This document shows positions 39,064-47,161 of a DNA stretch of 64,000 bases, piece after piece; position 1 is the stretch's first letter, and every line of letters begins with the position of its first letter. The notes beneath the pieces are model-generated. The model searched no databases. It worked only from the letters and a program-made list of their open reading frames with translations, and was not told the origin of the DNA. The translations under genes and the position numbers were made by a program. Origin of the DNA: Pseudomonas fluorescens (lineage in GTDB: Bacteria; Pseudomonadota; Gammaproteobacteria; Pseudomonadales; Pseudomonadaceae); the NCBI RefSeq assembly GCF_000967965.1, contig NZ_LACC01000015.1, positions 1 through 64,000 on the forward strand. Reading direction: 5' to 3'.

Positions 39064-39087
39064 ACGTGAGCCAGGGCGGGAAATTTA
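39064..39087 (-). promoter_or_regulatory. PvdS promoter for the GNAT gene
   Basis: Minus strand TAAAT-N16-CGT, exact (plus-strand ATTTA 39083-39087, ACG 39064-39066). It lies in the 75-base gap after the solute-binding protein gene, separating the two transcripts. Confidence 0.85.
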
Positions 39088-39098
39088 GCCAGAGACCA

Positions 39099-39917
39099 TC
39101 AATTGGCGACTTGTGGTTCCGGTGCTTTGTGCGGGATCGGCACCAGCGCAATCTTGTACGGATCGAAAATCCTCAGCATCTGGCCGTTGTCCCGCAAGCC
39201 TTGCAACAGCTTGCCGAAGGCTTCGCCAGTGATGGGCGCGGCCGGACGCAGAATGGCGTAGTGGTGATAGACCTGGTCGACGCGTTGGGACGCCAGCAAC
39301 TCGCTGGCGACTTTTTCATTGCGCAGGAAGTAGTCGCTCAGGTACGAACGCGTGACCAGGGCGATGTCGGCCCGGCCGCGCAATACCATCAGCAGATTAC
39401 TGTCATGGGAATAGGTCAACGTGGCGTTGTAGTTTTTCGCAAGGTACTGGGGGTCGGCATTGAAGTTGGCGAACTCGTAGTGATAGCCGCTGAACAGTGC
39501 CAAGCGCTTGCCGCTCAGGTCGGCAAAATAGCTTTGCTGTCGATCGGGCAGGCGTTGCGCGACAAAAATTTCGGCGTCCTCCAACCCCATGTCGACGGCC
39601 GTGTGGGGGATCTCTTCCCAACCCCAGGCGGGATTCTCGAAGATGGCCATGTCGACCCGGCCCTGCTTGAAATCACCGAAGCGCCGGGGAATGGAAGTGG
39701 GCACCAGGACAAACTGGTAGTCAGTTTGCGATGCGTTCAGGGCCTCGACCAGTTGCGGCAGCAACCCGGTATCGGCCCCGGATTCCGGGCGCACGGTGTA
39801 GGGCGGAAAGTGCGCGGCACCTATGCGCACCAGTTGCGCTGCCTGGGACGGCATCATCGTCGACGCCGCAAGCATCGCCAGCAAAAGCCGCGAGGCTGAC
39901 CGAATTGGCGAACCCAT
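39099..39917 (-). CDS. periplasmic solute-binding protein (amino-acid-binding type, orphan)
   Basis: A 272-residue periplasmic binding protein, SBP family 3 style. ATG 39917 follows GGGGAGTGGGGG and gives a signal peptide MGSPIRSASRLLLAMLAASTMMPSQA. The mature protein opens QLVRIGAAHFPPYTVRPESGADTGLLPQLVEAL, the usual ligand-binding start, and later has GRADIALVTRSYLSDYFL. No permease or ATPase is adjacent, so it may be an orphan uptake or sensing protein. No PvdS or Fur element was seen before it. The frame could extend to a TTG at 39938. Confidence 0.75.
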   Translation of the reverse strand: MGSPIRSASRLLLAMLAASTMMPSQAAQLVRIGAAHFPPYTVRPESGADTGLLPQLVEALNASQTDYQFVLVPTSIPRRFGDFKQGRVDMAIFENPAWGWEEIPHTAVDMGLEDAEIFVAQRLPDRQQSYFADLSGKRLALFSGYHYEFANFNADPQYLAKNYNATLTYSHDSNLLMVLRGRADIALVTRSYLSDYFLRNEKVASELLASQRVDQVYHHYAILRPAAPITGEAFGKLLQGLRDNGQMLRIFDPYKIALVPIPHKAPEPQVAN

Positions 39918-40010
39918 CAAAACGCCCCCACTCCCCAATAAAACGGTACCAATGCATTCAAGCTAGGCGGTTTCGGCAAGTTAGCCAGTTTAATGCTGGC
40001 CAATACAAGC

Positions 40011-40637
40011 TTATTGCCGGTCTTCGAGCACCAGAATCAACGCCTCATCGGCCAACTGATCGAGGCTCATGCTGCCGCCGGCACGAAACCAGGTGGTGGT
40101 CCAGGACAATGCACCGGTCAGGAAGCGGCGGGTGATGAACACATCACCACGGATAAACCCGGCGGTCTTGGCTTCACCCAGCACCTGCAGCCAGATGTCT
40201 TCGTAGATGTCCCGCAGCGCCAGGACCTTGGCCTGACCCTCCTCGGACAGCGAGCGCCATTCGTAGACCAGCACGGCCATGGCCTCGCCGCTACCGCCCA
40301 TGATCGACTGCAACTCACAGCGGATCAGCGCCAGCACCTGCTCGCGCACACTGCTAGCCTCGGCGATGGCCGCACGCATCAACGCGGTGTTGTAGCGGAT
40401 GGTCTCCTCCATCACCGCCCGCAGGATTTCGTCCTTGCTCTTGAAGTGATGGAAAATACTCCCGGACTGAATACCCACGGCGCCGGCCAGGTCGCGCACA
40501 GTCGTGCGCTCATAGCCTTTGTTGCGGAACAGGTGGGCCGCCACTTGCAGCAGCTTGCCGCGGGCGCTGTCCGGGTCGGTCAATTGGCCGTCGTCGACCA
40601 ATTGGCGCATCACCCTCAGGGCTTTTTGCTCGTCCAC
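40011..40637 (-). CDS. atuR: AtuR, TetR family repressor of the atu operon
   Basis: A 208-residue TetR regulator. GTG 40637 is preferred because AGGAGA lies 6 bases upstream; the frame is open to 40661 without an RBS. The HTH reads ERTTVRDLAGAVGIQSGSIFHHFKSKDEIL (about residues 40-70). It is divergent from atuA, with two reverse-complementary 16-base operators between. In P. aeruginosa AtuR represses atu genes until acyclic terpenes are present. The name rests on position and operator. Confidence 0.85.
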   Translation of the reverse strand: MDEQKALRVMRQLVDDGQLTDPDSARGKLLQVAAHLFRNKGYERTTVRDLAGAVGIQSGSIFHHFKSKDEILRAVMEETIRYNTALMRAAIAEASSVREQVLALIRCELQSIMGGSGEAMAVLVYEWRSLSEEGQAKVLALRDIYEDIWLQVLGEAKTAGFIRGDVFITRRFLTGALSWTTTWFRAGGSMSLDQLADEALILVLEDRQ

Positions 40638-40725
40638 CCGTTCTCTCCTACAGTCGTTCAATCAATAACGCCGATCCCCCCGAAAACAGCGGGGTTGCGC
40701 GGGCAATTTAAGCGCATGGATGCAG

Positions 40726-40784
40726 CCAAGCAAGCGCTTGGGCAGAAGATAATCAAGTCATTTACAAACCAAGCGCTTGCTTGG
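40726..40784. promoter_or_regulatory. twin AtuR operators and atuA promoter
   Basis: CCAAGCAAGCGCTTGG (40726-40741) and CCAAGCGCTTGCTTGG (40769-40784) are exact reverse complements, each with a central AAGCGCTT palindrome. The second lies inside a plausible sigma-70 promoter for atuA: TTTACA (40761-40766), 18 bases, TAATGT (40785-40790). The centres are 43 bases apart, about four helical turns. Confidence 0.75.
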
Positions 40785-40815
40785 TAATGTCGACGCACTT
40801 CGGTTGGAGGTGGCT

Positions 40816-42618
40816 ATGGAATGGACTGCGCCTAAAACAATTCGCATCGGATGTGCCAGCGCCTTCTGGGGCGATACCTCGACCGCTGCCGCGCAACTGG
40901 TCGAACACGGGCAACTGGACTATCTGGTCTTCGATTACCTGGCTGAAATCACCCTGTCGATCATGGCTGGCGCACGGATGAAAGACCCCAAGGCCGGCTA
41001 TGCGGGTGACTTCATCGAAGTGCTGGCGCCCTTGCTGCCGCAGCTCGCACAGCAGAACATCCGGGTCATCAGCAATGCCGGCGGGGTCAATCCCCAAGCC
41101 TGTGCCGCCGTCCTGCAAGCGGCCTGCGACAAGGCCGGGGTGGCGCTGAAGATCGCCGTGCTGCTGGGTGACGATCTGCAACCGCAATTCAAACAACTGG
41201 GCAACCTGGGCATTCGTGAAATGTTCACTGGCGCGCCCCTGCCATCGATGTGCGTCTCGACCAACGCCTACCTCGGCGCACCCGGCATTGTCGAAGCCCT
41301 GCGCCTGGGGGCGGACATCGTGATCACCGGGCGCGTGGTCGACAGTGCGGTGGTCAGCGCTGCGCTGGTACATGAATTCGGCTGGTCGTGGCACGACTAC
41401 GACAAGCTCGCCCAGGCGGCATTGGCCGGACACATCATCGAATGCGGCGCCCAGTGCACCGGCGGCAACTTCACCGACTGGCGCGACGTACCCGACTACG
41501 AACACATCGGTTTTCCCATCGTCGAAGTCAGCGCCGACAGCCAGTTCATCGTCAGCAAACCCGAAGGCACCGGTGGGCTGGTCACGCCGCTGACGGTGGG
41601 CGAACAGATGCTGTACGAAATCGGTGACCCCCGCGCGTATCTGTTGCCCGACGTGGTGTGCGATTTCACTCAGGTCAAACTGCTGCAACAAGGCAAGAAC
41701 GCCGTGCAGGTGCACGGCGCCAAAGGCCTGCCGCCGACCGCTCAATACAAAGTCAGCGCCACGTACCCCGATGGTTTTCGCTGCACCGCCAGTTGCCTGA
41801 TCGCCGGCATCGATGCCGTCGACAAGGCGCGGCGGGTCGGTGATGCGATCATCAACAAGACCTCGGAAATGTTCCGCCAGCGCGGCTGGGCACCGTACAG
41901 CGACGTGAGTATCGAGTTGCTGGGCAGCGAGGCCACCTACGGTCCCCATGGCCAGCGTCAGGACAGCCGCGAAGTGGTGATCAAACTCGCGGTGCGCCAT
42001 CCGGACAAGCAGGCATTGATCGTGTTCTCCCGGGAAATCGCCCAGGCCGCCACCGGCATGGCGCCGGGGCTGACCGGCATTGTCGGTGGCCGGCCGACGG
42101 TGTATCCGCTGATCCGACTGTTCTCGTTCCTGATCGACAAAACCGCCTGCACGCTGGACATTGATTGCATGGGCCAGCGCCACCCGTGTGCCCTGCCCGC
42201 CCTCGATGTGCTCGACCCGCTGGACCTGCCAGCCCTGCTCGCGCCACCGAAACCGCTTGGCCTGGCCGACGCCAGCGTGGCCCTGGTCAAACTGGCGGTC
42301 GCCCGCTCGGGCGACAAGGGCAACCACAGCAACATCGGCGTCATGGCCCGCGCACCCGATTTCCTGCCATGGATTGCAGAAGCCTTGACCCCGGAAGTGA
42401 TCGTCGACTGGATGGGCCACGTCCTCGATCCAATCCACGGGCGGGTCGAACGCTGGTACTTGCCCGCCAGCCACAGCCTGAATTTCCTGCTGGAAAACGC
42501 CCTCGGCGGCGGCGGTGTCGCCAGCCTGCGCATCGATCCGCAAGGCAAGGCCTTCGCCCAGCAACTGCTGGAAATCCAGATCCCGGTGCCGCAGCGCATC
42601 GCCGACCAGTTCAACTAG
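40816..42618 (+). CDS. atuA: AtuA, acyclic terpene utilisation protein
   Basis: A 600-residue DUF1446/AtuA family protein. ATG 40816 follows GGAGGTGG; the frame runs to 40777 without an RBS. The opening [43 protein letters not shown] and later [10 protein letters not shown] and [13 protein letters not shown] are typical of AtuA. The C-terminal part has [20 protein letters not shown]. AtuA is needed for citronellol/geraniol growth in P. aeruginosa but its reaction is not defined. First gene of the operon. Confidence 0.92.
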   Translation: MEWTAPKTIRIGCASAFWGDTSTAAAQLVEHGQLDYLVFDYLAEITLSIMAGARMKDPKAGYAGDFIEVLAPLLPQLAQQNIRVISNAGGVNPQACAAVLQAACDKAGVALKIAVLLGDDLQPQFKQLGNLGIREMFTGAPLPSMCVSTNAYLGAPGIVEALRLGADIVITGRVVDSAVVSAALVHEFGWSWHDYDKLAQAALAGHIIECGAQCTGGNFTDWRDVPDYEHIGFPIVEVSADSQFIVSKPEGTGGLVTPLTVGEQMLYEIGDPRAYLLPDVVCDFTQVKLLQQGKNAVQVHGAKGLPPTAQYKVSATYPDGFRCTASCLIAGIDAVDKARRVGDAIINKTSEMFRQRGWAPYSDVSIELLGSEATYGPHGQRQDSREVVIKLAVRHPDKQALIVFSREIAQAATGMAPGLTGIVGGRPTVYPLIRLFSFLIDKTACTLDIDCMGQRHPCALPALDVLDPLDLPALLAPPKPLGLADASVALVKLAVARSGDKGNHSNIGVMARAPDFLPWIAEALTPEVIVDWMGHVLDPIHGRVERWYLPASHSLNFLLENALGGGGVASLRIDPQGKAFAQQLLEIQIPVPQRIADQFN

Positions 42619-42630
42619 AGGATTGCCGCC

Positions 42631-43500
42631 ATGGCCTACGATTCGATTTTCAAAGCCGATTTGTTTGCCGGCCAAAACATCATCGTCACCGGTGGCGGCA
42701 GTGGCATCGGCCGCTGTACCGCCCACGAACTGGCGGCCCTCGGCGCCCATGTACTGCTGGTCGGGCGCAAGGCCGACAAGCTGAAAACCGTTGCGGCGGA
42801 GATCGCCGAGGACGGCGGCAAGGCTGATTGGGCAGTTTGCGACATCCGCGAGGAAGAACTGGTGCAGCACCTGGTCAGCGAATTGATCCGCAAGCATGGC
42901 CCCATTCACGGCCTGGTCAACAACGCTGGTGGGCAGTACCCGTCGCCCCTGGCCTCGATCAATCAGAAGGGTTTCGAAACTGTGATGCGCACCAATCTGG
43001 TGGGCGGCTTCCTGATGGCCCGGGAAGTGTTCAACCAATCCATGAGCAAGCACGGCGGGGCCATCGTCAACATGCTCGCCGACATGTGGGGCGGCATGCC
43101 CGGTATGGGCCACTCCGGCGCGGCACGTTCGGGCATGGACAACCTGACCAAGACCGCCGCGTACGAATGGGGTCATGCCGGGGTGCGGGTCAACGCCGTG
43201 GCGCCGGGGTGGGTTGCCTCCAGCGGCATGGACACCTACGAAGGCGCCTTCAAGGCCGTGATCCCGACCCTGCGCGAACACGTGCCGCTCAAGCGCATCG
43301 GCACCGAATCGGAAGTCAGCGCGGCGATTGTTTTCCTGCTCAGCCCGGCAGCGGCGTTCGTCAGCGGCAGCACCTTGCGCATCGACGGCGCCGCCAGCCT
43401 CGGCGGCCGCGCCTGGCCGATCCACAAGGCGACCAACAGCGAGTCGTACAACGGTTTCCACCGCGCCTACATACCAGACGTGTTGAAGGACAAGGAATAA
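42631..43500 (+). CDS. atuB: AtuB, SDR oxidoreductase with altered catalytic motif
   Basis: A 289-residue SDR. The nucleotide loop TGGGSGIGR (residues 20-28) and NNAG (97-100) are intact. The catalytic YxxxK is replaced by S162-G-A-A-R166 in GHSGAARSGMDNLTK; the residue 13 before, usually Ser, is not serine (NMLADMW). The pattern resembles peroxisomal 2,4-dienoyl-CoA or trans-2-enoyl-CoA reductases more than alcohol dehydrogenases. RBS GAGGA. In the pathway a role on citronellyl- or geranyl-type intermediates is inferred. Confidence 0.88.
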   Translation: MAYDSIFKADLFAGQNIIVTGGGSGIGRCTAHELAALGAHVLLVGRKADKLKTVAAEIAEDGGKADWAVCDIREEELVQHLVSELIRKHGPIHGLVNNAGGQYPSPLASINQKGFETVMRTNLVGGFLMAREVFNQSMSKHGGAIVNMLADMWGGMPGMGHSGAARSGMDNLTKTAAYEWGHAGVRVNAVAPGWVASSGMDTYEGAFKAVIPTLREHVPLKRIGTESEVSAAIVFLLSPAAAFVSGSTLRIDGAASLGGRAWPIHKATNSESYNGFHRAYIPDVLKDKE

Positions 43501-43503
43501 CCC

Positions 43504-45120
43504 ATGCCGGTGATTCAGTCGCAACTCGATCCCCACAGCCAGCCGTTCGCCCAGAACCGTGCGGCGATGCTGAGCGCCATCGAGCAAGTTCGCGTGCTCG
43601 AACAGAACCTGCTGAACAAGGCGGCCGAAGCCAGGCCGAAGTTCGAAAAACGCGGCCAGTTGCTGCCCCGCGAACGTCTCAATCTGCTGCTGGACCCCGG
43701 CGCGCCGTTTCTCGAACTGGCCAGCCTGGCCGGCTACAAGCTGCACGACGACAAGGATGGCAGCTCCGCCGGTGGCGGCTTGATTGCCGGCATCGGCTAT
43801 GTGTCTGGCGTGCGCGTGTTGGTGGTGGCGAACAACAGCGCGATCAGGGGCGGGACAATCTCCCCCAGTGGGTTGAAGAAATCCCTGCGCCTGCAACAGA
43901 TCGCCATGGAAAACAAATTGCCGGTGATCACCCTCGCCGAAAGCGGCGGCGCCAACCTCAATTACGCGGCGGAAATTTTCGTCGAAGGCGCGCGCAGCTT
44001 TGCCAATCAGGCGCGAATGTCGGCCATGGGCTTGCCGCAGATCACCGTGGTGCACGGCTCGGCAACGGCGGGTGGTGCCTATCAGCCGGGATTGTCGGAT
44101 TACGTGGTGGTGGTGCGCGGCAAGGCCAAGTTGTTTCTCGCAGGTCCCCCACTGCTCAAGGCCGCCACCGGCGAAGTCGCCACCGATGAAGAACTGGGCG
44201 GCGCCGAGATGCACGCACAAACCGCCGGCACCGCCGAATACCTGGCTGAAAACGACGCCGACGGTGTGCGTCAGGTACGCGAGATTGTCAGCCTGCTGCC
44301 GTGGAACGAGCAGTTGCCTCCACTACCCGAACGTCGCTGGGAGGAACCGCTCTACCCCATCGACGAACTGCTGGGCTTGATCCCTGATGATCCGAAAAAG
44401 CCCTACGACGTGCGCGAAATCATTGCCCGTCTGGCCGACGCTTCGAACTTTCTTGAATTCAAGGGCGAGTTCGATCAGCAGACTGTGTGCGGTCATCTGA
44501 AAATCCAGGGCCGCGCCTGTGGCTTCATCGGCAACAACGGCCCGATCACGCCAAAAGGTGCGAGCAAGGCCGCCCAGTTCATCCAGCTGTGCGACCAGAG
44601 CCAGACGCCGCTGCTGTTTTTCCACAACACCACCGGGTTCATGGTCGGCACCGAATCGGAACAGCAAGGCGTGATCAAGCACGGCGCGAAGATGATTCAA
44701 GCGGTGGCCAACGCCCGGGTGCCGAAGCTGACCATCGTCGTCGGTGGCTCCTACGGCGCGGGCAACTATGCGATGTGCGGACGCGGCCTGGACCCGCGTT
44801 TTATCTTCGCCTGGCCCAACAGCCGCACCGCCGTGATGGGCGGCGCGCAAGCGGGCAAGGTGCTGCGCATCGTCACCGAGGCCAAGCAGGCCAAGGACGG
44901 CCTGGTGCCCGACCCGAAAATGCTCGACATGCTGGAACAGGTCACCGCGCAGAAACTCGACAGCCAGTCCACGGCGCTCTACGGCAGCGCCAATTTGTGG
45001 GATGACGGTTTGATCGACCCGCGCGATACCCGGACCTTGCTGGGTTACTTGCTGGATATCTGTCACGAGGCCCAGGTGCGGCCATTGCAAGCCAACAGCT
45101 TTGGCGTAGCCCGGCTCTAG
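43504..45120 (+). CDS. atuC: AtuC, geranyl-CoA carboxylase beta subunit
   Basis: A 538-residue carboxyltransferase subunit. Family motifs include LLDPGAPFLELASLAG, SGGANLNYAAEIFVEGARSFANQARMSAMGLPQI, GSATAGGAYQPGLSDYVV and the C-terminal-half TGFMVGTESEQQGVIKHGAKMIQAVANARVPKLTIVVGGSYGAGNYAMCGRG. It partners with AtuF (47162) to carboxylate the methyl branch of cis-geranyl-CoA. The homologous leucine-pathway subunit LiuB is similar, but the flanking atu genes and absence of liu genes decide the call. Confidence 0.9.
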   Translation: MPVIQSQLDPHSQPFAQNRAAMLSAIEQVRVLEQNLLNKAAEARPKFEKRGQLLPRERLNLLLDPGAPFLELASLAGYKLHDDKDGSSAGGGLIAGIGYVSGVRVLVVANNSAIRGGTISPSGLKKSLRLQQIAMENKLPVITLAESGGANLNYAAEIFVEGARSFANQARMSAMGLPQITVVHGSATAGGAYQPGLSDYVVVVRGKAKLFLAGPPLLKAATGEVATDEELGGAEMHAQTAGTAEYLAENDADGVRQVREIVSLLPWNEQLPPLPERRWEEPLYPIDELLGLIPDDPKKPYDVREIIARLADASNFLEFKGEFDQQTVCGHLKIQGRACGFIGNNGPITPKGASKAAQFIQLCDQSQTPLLFFHNTTGFMVGTESEQQGVIKHGAKMIQAVANARVPKLTIVVGGSYGAGNYAMCGRGLDPRFIFAWPNSRTAVMGGAQAGKVLRIVTEAKQAKDGLVPDPKMLDMLEQVTAQKLDSQSTALYGSANLWDDGLIDPRDTRTLLGYLLDICHEAQVRPLQANSFGVARL

Positions 45121-45144
45121 GCCGGCTCAAGGAGAACAATAAAA

Positions 45145-46302
45145 ATGATCTTCACCCAGGAACACGAAGCACTGCGCCGCACCGTACGCCAGTTCGTCGA
45201 GCACGAGATCAACCCCCACGTCGATGAATGGGAAAAGGCCGGGCGCTTCCCCATCCACGAAATCTTCCGCAAGGCCGGCGACCTCGGTTTGCTGGGCATT
45301 TCCAAACCGGAAAAATTCGGTGGCATGGGGCTCGACTACAGCTATTCGATCGTCGCCGCCGAAGAGTTCGGCACTATCCGTTGCGGCGGCATTCCGATGT
45401 CCATCGGCGTGCAGACCGACATGTGCACCCCGGCGCTTGCACGGTTCGGCTCTGATGAGCTGCGCGAGGAATTCCTGCGCCCGGCCATCAGCGGTGAGCA
45501 GGTCGGCTGCATCGGCGTCTCCGAAGTCGGTGCCGGTTCCGACGTGGCCGGGCTGAAAACCACGGCGCGCAAGGACGGCGACGATTACGTGATCAACGGC
45601 AGCAAGATGTGGATCACCAACTCACCGAGCGCCGACTTCATCTGCCTGCTGGCCAACACCTCGGACGACAAACCGCACATCAATAAGTCGCTGATCATGG
45701 TGCCGATGAACACGCCGGGCATCAGCTTGAGTTCGCACCTGGACAAGCTCGGCATGCGCAGTTCGGAAACCGCCCAGGTGTTTTTCGACAATGTGCGCGT
45801 ACCGCAGCGCAACCGCATCGGTCATGAAGGCGCGGGGTTCATGATGCAGATGCTGCAGTTCCAGGAGGAACGCCTGTTCGGCGCGGCCAACATGATCAAG
45901 GGCCTGGAGTATTGCGTCGACAGCACTATCGAATACTGCAAGGAGCGCAAGACCTTCGGCAACGCGCTGATCGACAATCAGGTGATCCACTTCCGCCTGG
46001 CTGAACTGCAGACCGAAATCGAATGCCTGCGGGCGCTGGTCTATCAGGCCACCGAGCAATACATCAAAGGCCAGGACGTCACGCGCTTGGCCTCCATGGC
46101 CAAGCTCAAGGCCGGGCGGCTGGGCCGCGAAGTCAGTGACAGCTGCCTGCAATACTGGGGCGGTATGGGCTTCATGTGGGACAACCCGGTGGCCCGGGCT
46201 TACCGTGATGTACGGCTGGTGTCGATCGGTGGTGGCGCCGACGAAATCATGCTGGGAATCATCTGCAAACTCATGGGCATTCTGCCGGGGAAAAAGAAAT
46301 GA
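45145..46302 (+). CDS. atuD: AtuD, citronellyl-CoA dehydrogenase
   Basis: A 385-residue flavin acyl-CoA dehydrogenase. Motifs: GCIGVSEVGAGSDVAGLKTTARKDGDDYVINGSKMWITN (FAD/substrate loop) and QYWGGMGFMWDNPVARAYRDVRLVSIGGGADEIML at the C-terminus. It oxidises citronellyl-CoA to geranyl-CoA in the acyclic terpene pathway. RBS CAAGGAG. It overlaps atuE by 4 bases. Confidence 0.9.
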   Translation: MIFTQEHEALRRTVRQFVEHEINPHVDEWEKAGRFPIHEIFRKAGDLGLLGISKPEKFGGMGLDYSYSIVAAEEFGTIRCGGIPMSIGVQTDMCTPALARFGSDELREEFLRPAISGEQVGCIGVSEVGAGSDVAGLKTTARKDGDDYVINGSKMWITNSPSADFICLLANTSDDKPHINKSLIMVPMNTPGISLSSHLDKLGMRSSETAQVFFDNVRVPQRNRIGHEGAGFMMQMLQFQEERLFGAANMIKGLEYCVDSTIEYCKERKTFGNALIDNQVIHFRLAELQTEIECLRALVYQATEQYIKGQDVTRLASMAKLKAGRLGREVSDSCLQYWGGMGFMWDNPVARAYRDVRLVSIGGGADEIMLGIICKLMGILPGKKK

Positions 46303-47096
46303 GCGGCCTGCCGGTTTGCCAGACCTTGCTGCTGGAGCTGCACAACGGCGTTTTGCACATCACCCTCAACCGCCCCGAATGCCGCAATGCGATGAGCTTG
46401 CAGATGGTCGCCGAATTGCGCTCGGTGCTGGCTGCGGTACGCGATAAACCAGGGGTTCGTGCACTGGTGATCGGTGGCGTCGGCGGGCACTTCTGTGCCG
46501 GCGGCGACATCAAGGACATGGCCAATGCCCGCGCTCAAGGCTCGACTGCGCACCGGGACCTGAACCGGGTGTTCGGCGCGCTGCTGCAAGAGGTGCAACA
46601 CGCACCGCAAGTGGTGATCACGGTGCTGCAGGGTGCGGTACTCGGCGGCGGTCTCGGCCTGGCCTGCGTCAGCGATATCGCCCTGGCCGATCACCAGGCG
46701 CAATTCGGCCTGCCGGAAACCAGCCTCGGCCTGTTGCCGGCGCAGATCGCGCCGTTCGTGGTGCAACGCATCGGCTTGACCCAGGCCCGGCGCCTCGCCC
46801 TGACGGCGGCGCGTTTTGATGGTCACCAGGCGCGGCGCATGGGGCTGGTGCATTTTGTCGAGCATGATCCGCAGGCCCTGGCCGAACGTCTCGATGAGGT
46901 GTTGGCCCATGTGTTGTGTTGTGCGCCGGGGGCGAATGCGGTGACCAAGAAACTCTTGCTGGCGAGTGCCGGACAGCCGTCGGATGAGTTGCTAGATCAA
47001 GCGGCTGAATGGTTCAGCGAAGCGGTGACCGGAGCCGAAGGCATCGAGGGAACGATGGCCTTCGTGCAAAAACGCAAACCGGGGTGGGCCATTTAA
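46299..47096 (+). CDS. atuE: AtuE, isohexenylglutaconyl-CoA hydratase
   Basis: A 265-residue enoyl-CoA hydratase/isomerase family protein. The oxyanion loops are GGHFCAGGDIKDMANA and LGGGLGLACVSDIALAD; the catalytic region LPETSLGLLPAQIAPFV follows. It hydrates isohexenylglutaconyl-CoA, the carboxylation product of AtuCF. It is translationally coupled to atuD through ATGA. A partial REP lies in the 65-base gap before atuF. Confidence 0.88.
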   Translation: MSGLPVCQTLLLELHNGVLHITLNRPECRNAMSLQMVAELRSVLAAVRDKPGVRALVIGGVGGHFCAGGDIKDMANARAQGSTAHRDLNRVFGALLQEVQHAPQVVITVLQGAVLGGGLGLACVSDIALADHQAQFGLPETSLGLLPAQIAPFVVQRIGLTQARRLALTAARFDGHQARRMGLVHFVEHDPQALAERLDEVLAHVLCCAPGANAVTKKLLLASAGQPSDELLDQAAEWFSEAVTGAEGIEGTMAFVQKRKPGWAI

Positions 47097-47099
47097 AAG

Positions 47100-47125
47100 C
47101 TTCGCGAGCTTGCTCGCGATGAGGC
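47100..47125. repeat. partial REP within the atu operon
   Basis: CTTCGCGAGCTTGCTCGCGA followed by TGAGGC is a shortened REP lacking the outer GTGGGAG arm; the core CGCGAGC/GCTCGCG hairpin remains. It lies between atuE and atuF. Confidence 0.65.
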
Positions 47126-47161
47126 CCGACCAGACACCGCTAAAAATCAGAGAGCCTACCC

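Noticed and set aside
40762..44220. A 1152-codon minus-strand open frame opposite atuA-atuC
   Set aside because: It runs through three recognised genes in antisense and shows no domain.
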